Positions 33,237 through 45,015 of a stretch of 64,000 nucleotides of DNA are shown one piece after another (the first letter of the stretch is position 1; each line of letters begins with the position of its first letter). The translations under genes and the position numbers were made by a program. A model generated the notes under the pieces. It was not told the origin of the DNA, did no database searches, and saw only the letters and a program-made list of their open reading frames with translations. The DNA is from Eupeodes corollae (Eukaryota; Arthropoda; Insecta; Diptera; Syrphidae), in the NCBI RefSeq assembly GCF_945859685.1, contig NC_079148.1, positions 140,303,133 to 140,367,132 on the forward strand, written 5' to 3'.

Positions 33237-33265
33237 GGCAGTACGAAGTCTGCCGGGTCAGCTAG
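33237..33265 (+). other. Helitron 3' terminus: hairpin and CTAG
   Basis: GGCAG (33237-33241) pairs with CTGCC (33250-33254) around an 8-nt loop, then GGGTCAGCTAG ends the element, placing the hairpin 11 nt from the terminus. This is the standard 3' signal at which rolling-circle replication of Helitrons stops. Confidence 0.92.
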
Positions 33266-36119
33266 TTGTTTCATAAAGTTTGAATCAAGTGTTTCTATTT
33301 TTTTTTTGTATCAATATTCAAAAAACGTTAACAAAATATTTCCCATTAATATTAAATGGTTAGTATTTCAAATTTTTTGATGTCTTACACAAGTGTTCAA
33401 GACAAAATAAAAATTTAATCAAGTTTTGGTCCTATTGTTTTGGCCATAACTGTGAAAAGTCATAGTATCTTACAGATTGGTTTGTTGCGGCAATTCGCAT
33501 TCAATAGTCAAGTCCATTGGTGGTGTTTCTTCTATTTTGTTTGTATTTTTTGTTTTGTAAAATCAGAGACAGTCGCCTTAGGGTTTTTCTTTTTCTTCTT
33601 GTAATAAAAAATATGTGCCAATAAATAAGAAGAGAAATAAACACGGAATGCCAATACGAAATAAAAATTTATATATAATAAATGTTTTTTTTTTTGTATA
33701 GGTATGCGGTGTGCATATACTGACTTCAGTGCATATGTATAAGGAGCCTCTTGTTGAATTTAATTAAAACCAGTTCAGTAAATATTTCTTTGTAATTTTC
33801 TTTTACTCATGTTCTTGAAATAGTTTAGTCTTAAAAAAAATGTAAAGAGACATTGAAGAAAAACAAACCAACAAACAAACAATAAAGATAGACATAGAAA
33901 TAAATACAAATAAATTGCTCCAAAATTGATGTAAATTAACATAAATTAGAAAATTGTATGTCATGTAGGAAAACAAAAGAACAAAGTGGCGCCCGGGTAA
34001 TTGACACTGTTTGACGTTTCAAAGTTGCCGCGCTGCTAAACGATAAAAAAAAACAATGCTATGAGCATAGAATTGTGTATGTTGAGTATATTAAAGCTGG
34101 ACACAAGCTTTTTTAGGTGATAAGTAACATATTCTTCCTGATCTTCAGAGAGAGTAAAAGACTATTTCAATAAAAGTTTCGTGCAACATTTCAATGATTA
34201 TGTTAATAATAATAATAGTTTAAGTTAGTTTTTTGAGTCATACTTTATCAATACTACGGTCCTCAGACTTGCTCAGTCATATGTCTTTTTTTAGTAGGGG
34301 GGATCTCAGGATCTCAACTACTTACTCCCACGCGCCTTTATGAATGGTTCCATGCGATATGTTTAAAGTCGTGAGAAACTTTTTTATATTGTTGCAATTT
34401 TAACTCAAATTTTGAATGAAAAAACCAAAGGGTCAACTTTTAACAGCTGGAAATTCAATACTGCCTCTTTTTTTCTATGTTACATTGTTTTGTAGGTTTT
34501 CGTATCACAAAGCTTGACCATAACATACTCGTATCAACAACAAAACATTTCATTGTTTTCAGCTTATAAAAGTATAAAGCAAGGTAGGCTTTAAACTCGT
34601 ACTTGAAAAAAGAAAAACAAAAATTCACCATCACGGACACCATGTCCGTCGTATAGGTCGACAGCGCGGCCGGCGGCGTCACAACGTCAAATCCATGTCC
34701 AAAGGCATATCCGACGTATTAGTTACACATGCTCGTATGGAATTGAAGACTAAAATTTTTCACTTATCAAGAAGGAACTAAAAAGTAAAACAATGAAAAC
34801 CGCAGTGTAAAGTGCTCATGTCGGTGAAAATAATACAAAAACAACAAAAAACAACTACAACAACACAAAAACAATAAATACTATATGTGATTTTTATTTT
34901 CCTGTTGTAATCATTGCTCAAGTTCAGAATTTTATCGAATCTTGCAACCTCAAAGTTCTTAAAACCGCGTTTTTTTTTTCGTTTCTTCTTCTTCGTTATT
35001 TTTTCTTATTATTATGATGTATGTATGTTTCTTTCCTTTTGAGAAATTCGTTTCCACTTTGATGGATTAATGCAATCAGCCATTGCTTCCGGTGTAACTA
35101 GAGGCCGCTGAGATGTCGTATATTTGTAGATAGGTAACTCTATCAGAGAATCTTTTACCTTAAAAGTCGAATAAGTTTATAAATGTTCAAGAATTACCAC
35201 ATAGGTATCGACTTCGACATCATAGGTATAATCTGAAGATATATAAATTATTTTATTTGTATTGTGCCTTGTGGATTCTTTTGGAAAAAGCACACATCTC
35301 ACTTATGTGTGTTTTCTTGAATTTCAAATAGAGCAAGACTCATACAATAACTGTAAATCAGTGAAAAATGTGAAAAAGGAAAGGTTTTGAGTTTTTTTTT
35401 CTTTTTTTTTTGCTTCAATTGAAAATTTGTTTCGGTCCACGAAACTCACGAATGTTTTTTATTTTGTTTTGCAAAAAACAAACGAAGAGAAGCTGGATTA
35501 CATTTGGATTGAAATTCATACGATTGAGGCAAAATTTAGAGCACTTCACATCAGTTTTTTTGTTGTTGTTTTATTTTTTATTTAAAATTGTTGCTGCTTT
35601 TTGATAAAATAAAATATACTTTCTTTGAAATTAGCGTGTTAAATTATTACTGGCCTCTCACTATGTATAAATGTGTTAAGTTTGTTGATAAATCTTTTCT
35701 TATAATCATTAAATCTAAGAACTGAATTAAGTACGAGAGTACTTTTGGTTGGAAGAAATTGTGGTTTCCGGTGGATTATCAGATGACTTAATTAAATCAT
35801 TTGATGTTTAATCTGCACATGAACCAGAAAAGGTGGCGCCCAATTGAAGGCTTAAGACTTGGTAGATCATTTTTTAATCTAATTAAAAAATTATGCCCAG
35901 TCAGAATGAAACTCATAACAAAGTTTGTTTAGCATTAATAATAATTTTTCCAATAATTTTTTTTAGCAGCTTTTAATAGCATAGTGAGAGTGAAGATTGA
36001 AATGGAAACAGTTTTTGTTCACCTCGTGCAAACTTTTAAACGTAGTACGGTGAGGTTAATTTGCAGTTGCTTTTAGTGCGTGAGTTTTACTTTATTTTGT
36101 TCTTATGAATACAATTTTT
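33266..36119. other. no gene seen; AT-rich DNA
   Basis: No recognisable domain. A GC-rich patch at 34625-34760 contains GCGCGGCCGGCGGCGTC but no usable frame. Long T- and A-runs are frequent. Confidence 0.5.
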
Positions 36120-38110
36120 GAAAGGATAGCTGGCTTAAATCCGGATCTTTGAAGAAAGGAAGTGAATACTCCGCAAAAGCACCCAAAGCTGCCGAAGAAT
36201 TACCAACTGACGGGTATGTTCAAACAAAATCATAATTTACGAAAATAATAAATTCGGCTTTGCATTTTACCACACAAAATGATTTCAATGATTATATTTT
36301 GTTTGTTCAATTTCGGTTTTCCATATATTTACTTATTTACGTGCGAAGGAAAATGACGCAATAGAGACAGCGGTGTCAGAGATTTCTGAAGGTTTTGAGT
36401 TTGATAGTTTACCTAGTACTAGTTCAACGATGATCAACGCTACAGAAAAAAAAATGAGTAAAAAGGGAGTACCACGATTCATATTTGAATTTTGGATTTG
36501 TTGAGACAAGTGATAATGAACCTCAATGAGTAATTTCCGGCAAAGTGTTGCCGAAGAGTGCAATGTTTCCAGCAAAAATGGAACGTCATTTTGCAGGGAT
36601 TCCTCCAGATTGCAAAAGAAAACTGACTGATTTCTTCAAAAGAAAGTATGCTGAACTTACTAAATCTCAAACGATTATTACTTACACTCAAAGACAGTGA
36701 ACGAAAATGTGTTGATGGTGTCCTACTTGGTTTCCAAATAGCGCAAATTGGTGAAGCCCATACCATTGCTGAAAACTTAATAATGCCATGTGTTAAAAAT
36801 ATTATTCAATGTTTGTGTGAAAAGGGAAACAAATTAGTTGACACCGTTCCTTTGTGAAATAACACAATATCAAGACGAATCGGAGACTTAGCGGAAAATG
36901 TGAAAGCTGCTTTTTTTTACGAATAAAAGTCACAAAATCTGCGCTGCAAATGGATTAATCAACGGATTTTGCAGGATTGGCTATTTCAATAGTATTTGTG
37001 CTCTACTAATATCAACAATCCTTTCAAAAAGATCTTGTCTTCTGCAAGCCGTTGTCAATTTTTTTGTATTGTTAATGACATACCATGGGTTAACTGCATG
37101 AATTTATGCACGGACGGTGCCAAGACCATGACTGGAAAAACGTCCAGTGCCGTCGCAAGAATAAAGCAAATTGTTAAGGGATGCACCAGTAGCCATTGTA
37201 TTCTACACCGCCATACCCTTGCAATGAAAAAAATGGCGGTCTCCCTTAAAGAGGTGTTGGACGAAAGTTTGAAAATAATTAACTTTATTGAACCATGGCC
37301 AAATAATACAAGGTTTTTAAAGTATTGTGTGATGACAGTCTACAGTAGTCTACATCTTTACTCCTTCACGTATAAGTAAGGTAGCTTTCTCGCGGAAAAA
37401 TTTTGACATGGCTTTTCGGAATGTTAGCTGAATTTAGAACCTTCGTCATTGACTACAACTTTGTTTTGGGGGAAATGTTTTGTAATGAGCGTTGGTTATT
37501 GAAATTGGCGTTGATTATTGAAATCTGTCAAATATATTTAAAAAAATAAATGATTTGAGTGTATCACTTCAGGGAAAGGCAATAACTGATTTCGATGCCA
37601 GTGACAAAATAGAAGCATTTAAAAATAAGATCCAGTTTTGGACTGAATCTAAAAAAAAATCTAAACCTAGACAGACAAAGAATTTCAAGAAGAAATAGAT
37701 TTGGACATTCCTGATGCTATTTTGAATGAGTTTAATATCCACCTCGCAGGTTTGCTGGATAGCTTTCTCCACTATTTTCCAGACGAATTCCACCTGAACA
37801 TTATGGTAACGTACTATGCCGCGTTGGAAAAACCACCTTCCCTGACATCGCTGCAGTTTGAATGCTTGATTAATCTGACAACAAATTCTTCGATAAAAAA
37901 AAAACTTTTCGCAACTAAGAAATCTTTATCAGAATTCTGGAGTATGTTGAAAGACGAGTTCAGTTTACTGTCAGAGAAAGCTAAAATAATTCTTTTGCCG
38001 TTTGCAAAAACATACATGCGCGAATCAGGGTTCTCTGCAAATGTTAGAACCATTACAAAAATGTTCACTCAAAAAGTGCTCCACGACTAAAAAAGTTTGG
38101 GGACCAAAGT
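36120..38110 (+). mobile_element. hAT transposon relic (ZBED/SCAN-type transposase)
   Basis: Pieces of one large transposase run in order on the plus strand. 36125-36220: DSWLKSGSLKKGSEYSAKA. 36500-36660: a BED-type finger remnant (CGKVLPKSAMFPAKMERHF) followed by KRKLTDFFKRKY. 36996-37290: NLCTDGAKTMTGKTSSAVAR (the Asp of the CTDGA block is a hAT catalytic residue), then TSSHCILHRHTLAMKKM (Cys and His of the CxxH block). 37580-37700: ITDFDASDKIEAFKNKIQFW. 38000-38070: LPFAKTYMRESGFSA, the C-terminal dimerisation region. Stops and frameshifts separate them. The protein type is the one that gave rise to vertebrate ZBED5/FAM200-like genes. TIRs were not located. Confidence 0.85.
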
Positions 38111-39885
38111 AGAAGATGAGTTGTAAATGTATTAAACGAGAAATATCGTTTTAAAGTGAATATCATGATCATACGGAAAATTGAAATGAAAACAAAAGCG
38201 GCTTTGGATAATCTCAGATAATTCTCTTTTAATAACAACAAGCTGAATTGTGGATTATTAATCTTACTTGCTTTGAGCTGCCTTTAAAATAAATAAATAA
38301 ATAAAGCCAAAACCCCTTTAATTTAATCTAAATTCAATATTGAAAATTCTTTTGGGCAAAATGACAACTAACAATTCAAGCGTTATTAAACATTTTGTTG
38401 GGCGTTACTACATTCGCTTGGGTTTTTTTTCGCAATTTTTTGTTTTTGACTTTTTTGGCTTTGTGACCAATTTTGGGCCTTTTCACATTTCCTTTTAATG
38501 TAAAATGGAAACTAAACAGAGATCCGAATTTTGTCTAAGAAAAACTAGTATTTTCTTAAATGGAGTTTAGTTTTGGTTTAGTGGATAAGCCCAAAAAAAA
38601 GAACTAGCATAGCTCGAACTAATACAATCCACCAGTGCTCGACCAAAATTGAAGACTGTTTGTTTTTTGTTTATGGCATATCGACTTTAATTTTTTCGAA
38701 TTAAGATAGAAGACCCTGTTAAGGGTTTTAAAACATACATATGTATCGATATTAACGATAAAGCCACCCTAGAGGCTGAAAATATAGGTTTTTAAATATT
38801 AGACATATCAGAGACTGTTTGCAAAAACAGCTTTTTTACAATAACGTATAATTTTTAATGGCCCAAGGCTGGAATAAATAGTCTTGATATTTTTGAATCA
38901 GAATGATCTAATGATCTTTTTGTATTGTATTTAACAACTGCTATAGAAGTTCTGAGAATGTATGGGATACATTGATTTTTGGTGCACTGAAGTGAAAATT
39001 TTTGCCAACAAAAGAAAATGTATTTTCTAAAATATGTTCAAAATTTCAAGTCAATCGGGTGAAAATTTTACAAAAAGGACTAACAATAAAAATACAGTGT
39101 TGAGAACAGGTTTAAAGTTTCGAGTAGTAGTAAATAAGAAGCGATTTTTCAATACCAAATTAAATTCAAAAACTTGTAGGGTTTTCTGGGCTATAAAAAA
39201 ATGGGACAATATTTTTTGAAGTCCTAGTGGACCACTAAAGAAAAAGATTTTTCGAAAATTCTGTGGTGGTTTACTTAACCACTTTAAAGATTGCCTATGA
39301 TCTCAGTTTTAAGCTAATAAGACCTGCTAAAATGCACCAGAAATTTGTTGAGTTGACGGCGAGTGCTCATTTCATTTTAATGTTGCTTTTTAAATAATCG
39401 AATATTGTCTTTGGGGCTAAGGCAAGTTATCGGTCTAACATGCCAAGAACACTTAAGGGAGCCTATAAGCTACATTCCAGAGGATATTACATATTAATTG
39501 AACACCTGGCTGAGTTTCCATAAAGTCGTTGCTATTTCAAACTCAAACTTTTGAATGGAAGTTATGTTCGATCTGATTTGATGAATTGAAAAATTTACAA
39601 AAAGAAATAGACACTTAAAAATCTTGAGTTCTAGCAGTTATATATAAGCTTATTTTGTTTATTACACAATAAAGTAAGGTAATAGATTATTATTTACAAA
39701 AAAAAATACAAATAAAAAAAATCATAAAAATAAAAAAGTAAAAACATAAACTAAAATAAAAACAATATGAATTTTAAAAAGTCGAATTAAAAACGATGCA
39801 AAAAATAAAATACAAAAAAATTAAACAATCAAAATTGAAAAACACTTAAAAAATTATAAATAAATAAACAAATAATTAATGTAAC
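38111..39885. other. no gene seen; AT-rich DNA
   Basis: Only AT-rich sequence with short spurious frames. The last ~200 bases before 39886 are strongly A-rich on the plus strand. Confidence 0.5.
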
Positions 39886-41670
39886 AAGAGGCTGGGATGC
39901 AACCCACACTGATAACTTCCCATCCCGTCTATCCATTCGTCTTGCTTATAACGTTTGTATAGGTTTTAGTGTTTTGTTAAAAAAGTTGTCAGTTGAATTA
40001 TTCTAAACAATTTTAAAATTACCAAAAATATTTTGTATACGATGAAATAGTTGAATTTCAAAATCTATTTTTGTTAACGGAATATTTAGTAGAAAACCAA
40101 TTTTTACCAATCTTAGTACCATTTGTGTACTGTGTTTTTTTTTTTGTGAAGAAACTGACCGTTGGATTTTTATAAAAAATTTACTGGATGTTGGAAATAT
40201 CGTTTTCTAGGATATAAAATTAGTTTGAATCCAATATTATTAGTTTTTGAAAAGATATTTCAATCGAAAGTATATTTTTACCAAGTTTTAGCGACATTTT
40301 TATTTTCTGTAAAAAAAACTGTCAATTAAATTTTTCTCGAAACTTCACCGACTTCTTTAAATAATATTTCTTATCAAATAAAAATAAGTTTGAAGTTTTT
40401 AAATAGATATTTGAGAAGAAAATCATTTTTTACAAAACTTTTAGTAATGTTTGGATTAGGTTTTTATTTTTTGTAAGAAAACTGTCAATTCGATTTTTCT
40501 CAAAATCTTAAAAAAACAATATTTTTTAAAAAATTAAATCAGTTTAAGGCAAATAACTAAAATTTGAGAAAGATATTTGAGTCGAAAATCAATGTTTACC
40601 AACTTTTAGTAATATTTTTTGTTAGATTTTTATTTTTTTTTTATAAAAAAAACTGTCTATTTGATTTTTCTCAAACTTTTACTAGATGTCAAAAACGTTT
40701 TTCTTCGAGGTGTCAATAATTTTTGTTTTTTATTTATAAAAAAACGTTTATAGGATTTTTTTTTTCAAAAATATACTTGTTTCGTATGACGTTACAAAAT
40801 ATAATGGCTGAATCACAAACACGCTTCAGCTTCGGCTTCGTCTGCGTTACGGTGGGCCTGCTTCGAGGTTGCTTTGAATAACATTTCTGTTATTTCATCC
40901 CTCAAAAGAACAAATATTTTGCTTGTTGACATTTTTTTACAGCTGTTGAGCTGTCAGACAAAGCAAATGTTCAGATAATTGAACTAGAGCTTCCGTTTGG
41001 AGTCACATAACGTTACACTACGTTATTTCCTTACGATTGTCAAATGAAACGTGAGGAAGAAGTTTCATTGTGAAAGCATGCATTGAATTCTTATGGCTGA
41101 ACTCGTAAACGTCAAGCGAAGCCGAAGCTGAAGCGTGTTTGTGATTCAGCCATAACTTAAAATTTAATTGAAGTCTCTTGCGTTATTGGTTCGTGAGATA
41201 TTTAGGCTTAATCAAAATGTTCACCCTTTTTTTAAGTTGCTATGGTGAAAAAACTACCAACGCAATTTTTTGAGACCCTTTTTGCATCTTTCTGCATTAT
41301 TGTCTGTATGACAAAATTTATTTGAAGTCGATATCTCTACTGGTTCTTGAGCTATGGACGAAGAAAAAAAAAACTTCCTGAACGTACCGACGCACTAACG
41401 TACGCAAACAAGCACGCACAGACATCTCTCTACAAATCTTTTATTTAGACTCTTTAGGGATCTTTAGGGATCTTGAAACGTCGAAAATTTTCAGTTTGAC
41501 AAATGGGACCGATTATAATAACTTCCTATGGGATGTTAGAAACTTCACAAAACAGTGAATACTTTTCCAAAGTGTTTCAAATGACAATTTGCTTTAAGTA
41601 AGATATCATCAACAAATACTCAAGACATCTACAACGTAAAACTATCAGTGTGAGTTTGAATCAGCCTCTT
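39886..41670 (-). mobile_element. Minisatellite-bearing TIR element, copy B
   Basis: The left end AAGAGGCTGGGATGCAACCC followed by ACACTGATA is mirrored at the right end (41670 backwards: AAGAGGCTGATTCAAACTCA then CACTGATA), giving imperfect TIRs of about 29 bp. The interior is the reverse complement of copy A at 8805-10391: ~173-bp repeats, the ACGTACGCA-type simple stretch (about 41390-41415) and the short hairpin AACTTCC..GGGATGTT (41520-41535). A MITE of family 1 is inserted at 40804-41153, and copy A shows the uninterrupted sequence at that point. The two copies form an inverted pair about 30 kb apart. Confidence 0.75.
40804..41153. mobile_element. MITE family 1, copy 3 (intact)
   Basis: A 350-bp element with near-perfect TIRs: ATGGCTGAATCACAAACACG then CTTCAGCTTCGGCTTC on both ends. 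Internal blocks match copies 1 and 2 in inverse order. It is inserted inside the repeat element at 39886-41670. The empty site is represented by the corresponding position of copy A (about 9185-9200), which supports transposition. Confidence 0.9.
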
Positions 41671-43789
41671 TCTTGATTTATTTTATACATAATTCTTATC
41701 TAGTCATCTTAACAATAAATAATTAATAATCCAAACACGATTTAAAGTTTTGAATTATCTACTCTTCATAATCAATAACTTAAAACGGTTTTATCAAAGA
41801 ATCTTAACCTTGAATCATTATAATTTAATTTAAATCTCTTATGTCAACACCCTTTTAATATTTCAACAGACTTATGTTTACCTATTTCAAAATATCTCAA
41901 AAACAAAAATTATTGTTTTTTCTTCTGAATGTCTTAAGAAGAAGAATAATATAATTCTTTAAAATAAACAACCAAAATAACAAAACTTGTGGAATCAATT
42001 TGAATAATTTTATTTTTCGCCAAAAAATCCACAAAAAAAGAAAACCAAAACAAAACGATTCTACATGAGAAGATTTTGCTAGGATAACGCTAATGCCGCT
42101 AATAGAAGTCATGCTTTCATTAAACCTCAATAATTTCGTATTCACTTAGCATTTTTTTCTACAAACGCTCAAAATACTCTGAGCTTAATCTTTGATTTAG
42201 ATTTATACCCCTACAGCTCGCCCTAAAAAACTAAACAAGCAATTTGTCAATATAGCTTCACCACAAATAGACGCCTAGAAAGAAAAAAAAACTATATGAC
42301 ACCGATAATTTAAAACGTTTAGCCCACCGTTCGTTGGTTGTAGATATTCTGAAGCTAGGTACATAAAGTTTAAAAATTCTGAGTTCTGAGACTAACAAAT
42401 TGCCTCCATTATGGCTCGTTGGTGGTTGATTTGTTTTTATAATAGATTCTTTTTTTTTTTTAAGTTTACTTTTTACAATATTTGTTGACTACTTCTTGCA
42501 CGTGGCTTGAGTTAAGCTTTAAAAACAAACTTTTGAGGAAAATTATTTATTTATTTTCATGATGATGTCTATTGTGTGTGTGTTTTTTTACGCACCTACA
42601 TATATATAGGCTTGCCATGATCCCATTTGGACAAAGAGAGGGCGAAACACAGAAGCCCGTTTCAGCTTAGAGATAGATAGGTGCTCGTAAAGTTAGATAC
42701 CTAGGTGAGGTAATTTTTTTAAGTTGACGGTCTTTTTTTATGGATTCAACGCCGCGGCTGATGTTGTCGTCGCATCCATTTAGAGAGCGAGCTTGACGAA
42801 AGCGATGACGACGAGTGTGAGTACAATGACCGTTTGGATTGTGAAGCAAATTAAAAATACAAAAAAAAGAAACATTAAAGAAAAAACTTTCGCTGATTTA
42901 CTTTTTTTGTTGTTGTTGTTTGTTATACTCGCAACATTAACACCAGTAACAATTTGTTGCTGTGCTGTGCACTTTTATGTTTGCAGTGCTGGATTATCCA
43001 TGAGGCATGGGGAGAGTAAAGATAGACAGCTACTGATGTTTAGGAACGCATAGTGGGCCCCAGCGATAGAAATGACAATTGTCGGTAATGTAGATTGTAT
43101 TAGGCTATTGTTACACTAGATGCATGGAGGTTGTTTTATATGATACATGTTTCTAAAATTAAGTATTCAAACAGATCGATTTCTGAAGTCTGTAGTTGAC
43201 ACATTATAGGTTTGTTTCCTTCACTGATGACAAGAAAAGAACGGATCTATTGTAAATACCAATGAAATGTCAAACATTTTAAATTCTTTTGAATAAAGAA
43301 ATATCAACGGATCTCCCAGAGAAACTTTTTAATGCCTTAGACCATCCTAGAACTGTTTTATTTATTGAGACATCATACATAGGGCGTACAAGTGCACAGA
43401 ATCTTTGACATATAGGAATCATTCAGTTCTTTGGAAAACCTCTTGATGAGTCCTTGGAAGGAAAAAATAATGTAAAAAAGATTATGGCCGTGAAAAATCT
43501 TAATGAACTTGATTTTCAAATTAAAGTAGTTTTAGTTCTCAATACTTTACAAACTTTTTAACTCAATACTGCATTTTATAAAGTGGTTGGACTAATAATT
43601 TAAAAAGTTTTCAAGCGAAAGACTGGAAATTTTAAATTTATCTTGATAAATATATCCCTTTAAAAGTGCGTAGATTTTTTCCAAGTTGCATACTTCTTTT
43701 GTTATTAACAATTATTCGACGAAAGTATGTAAATGTTTCGGTTTTGAATTCAAAGTGTGTCAAAATTGTACGTACTTCTGTAACAATTT
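41671..43789. other. no gene seen; AT-rich DNA
   Basis: No domain recognised. A GC-richer spot at 42745-42830 contains many GACGA/CGTCG words but no convincing frame. Confidence 0.5.
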
Positions 43790-44115
43790 ATAGAAGCAAA
43801 TAAATCTTCGCCGAAACCACATCGCCCAAATTAAAAATGTCATATCAATGTTATATACAACTTGTTGTATAATTTGGACAATATTGCTGAACCATAGGGC
43901 GGTTTTCGGGTTTTCTAAAATTCTAAGTAAAAAAAAGCGTCCGATCTTATTGCCCAATAGAATAATGCCCAGATATTAAAAATGTCATATCGCCCAAAAA
44001 GGTCGATGAAAAGACACAAAGCCCAAAATTATTGTCATATTGCCCAACTCAATAAAATATCATAACGCCTAAATTACTAATTGATATAGCCCAAAAGATT
44101 TCATGTATTTCAATA
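43790..44115. repeat. Decayed motif repeat (CATAT-GCCCAAA words)
   Basis: Words of the form TCGCCCAAATT, TTGCCCAATAG, ATGCCCAGAT, CATATCGCCCAAA, AAGCCCAAAAT, CATATTGCCCAACT, CATAACGCCTAAAT and TATAGCCCAAAA recur irregularly every 20-60 nt. It looks like an old degenerate minisatellite rather than coding DNA. Confidence 0.55.
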
Positions 44116-44829
44116 TTTGAGCATTTGGGCAAATTTTTGTTTATTTATACCAGATTTATAATGAAAATCGTAGAGGTATTTTGACTCCCTGAAATCCTCT
44201 TGGAAGGGCTAACTATAGGATTAGGATATTTTGGGATGAAATAGGAGCGAGGTTGTCTGTATCTAAAGTTTCTTTAAATGTAAAAAACTTTGGGCTTTAA
44301 GACATTTTAGGAATTGGGAGTTATGGTTTTGGGTGAAAAGACATTACGCCGACAAAAATTAGTAGATCATTATAATTACAAAATTGCAGGAACAGTAAGT
44401 CCGTAGACCCCTAAAAAAGAAGACGTCAAGCAAAAACACTACTATGAAAAAATAGCTTAAAAAATAATTTTAAAATATCGATTTATTTTGAAACATTCTC
44501 AAATTTTTTTTTGGGAATTAAGGTTCTTTTTGCCATTTTTTTTCAGGACATCAAATAGAGGTCGCTTTTCATAACAAGGTGTGTTTGATTTGAATTACGC
44601 ACTCTAAAATCTCTTTATTTTGTCAAGCAAATTCCACAAATAATGCACAATAAAACTGATTATCTAATGGACCAATCATCTTTTAATATATTTTTGACAA
44701 ATTGGTTATAGTTTTTATTGAAAATTTATGTCATTGGAATCAAGCATTTGAGGTTAGAAATGATCATTGAAAGCTCAACTGACAGGTGGGAATACAAAGA
44801 AAATGGAACGCTTTCAGTGGAACGATTAT
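44116..44829. other. no gene seen
   Basis: AT-rich DNA without a recognised feature. Confidence 0.45.
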
Positions 44830-45015
44830 GGGTCCACTTATAGCTACCACTGTTTTTCATCATTCAAAAAAATTCCCGATTAAAATCCACCGAAATATTT
44901 TTACCGACAGAAATCTGTCATTGGAATTGTGTGAAATTGGAACACAAATCAGTGGAATGATTCGTGTCACTTTTAGACCTAAAAATATCAGGAATAGGAA
45001 TTTCCGTCCGGAAAA
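44830..45015. mobile_element. PIF/Harbinger-like MITE, partial copy
   Basis: The segment from GGGTCCACTTATAGCTACCA through AAAATCCACCG, GACAGAAATCTGTCATTGGA, GTGTGAAATTGGAACACAAA and TCAGTGGAA..GTTTCACTTTTAGAC-like blocks matches the reverse complement of the complete MITE at 53235-53665. Only one TIR is present; homology stops at about 45010. Confidence 0.7.

Larger units (their letters stand above)
25926..33265 (+). mobile_element. Helitron shell, 7.3 kb, with satellite and LINE inside
   Basis: The 5' end TCTATATACATACACATTAA, followed by GTTAGTCTCACTAAAACTCG, AGAACGGCTGAACGGATTTA, is the typical start of insect Helitrons. The 3' end carries a GGCAG/CTGCC hairpin (33237-33254) and terminates GGGTCAGCTAG at 33265. 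The preceding base is A (25925) and the following base is T (33266), the expected A|T target without duplication. Inside, in the same orientation, is the tail of the Helitron helicase (32540-33081). The Rep (HUH) domain and most of the helicase are absent. Their place is taken by a 21-bp minisatellite array that is itself split by a LINE. The element would be non-autonomous. Confidence 0.88.

Noticed and set aside
42667..43053. ORFs near a GC-richer spot as exons
   Set aside because: Hydrophobic and lysine runs reflect simple sequence (TTGTTGTTG, AAAAAAG); no splice-supported frame continues on either side.
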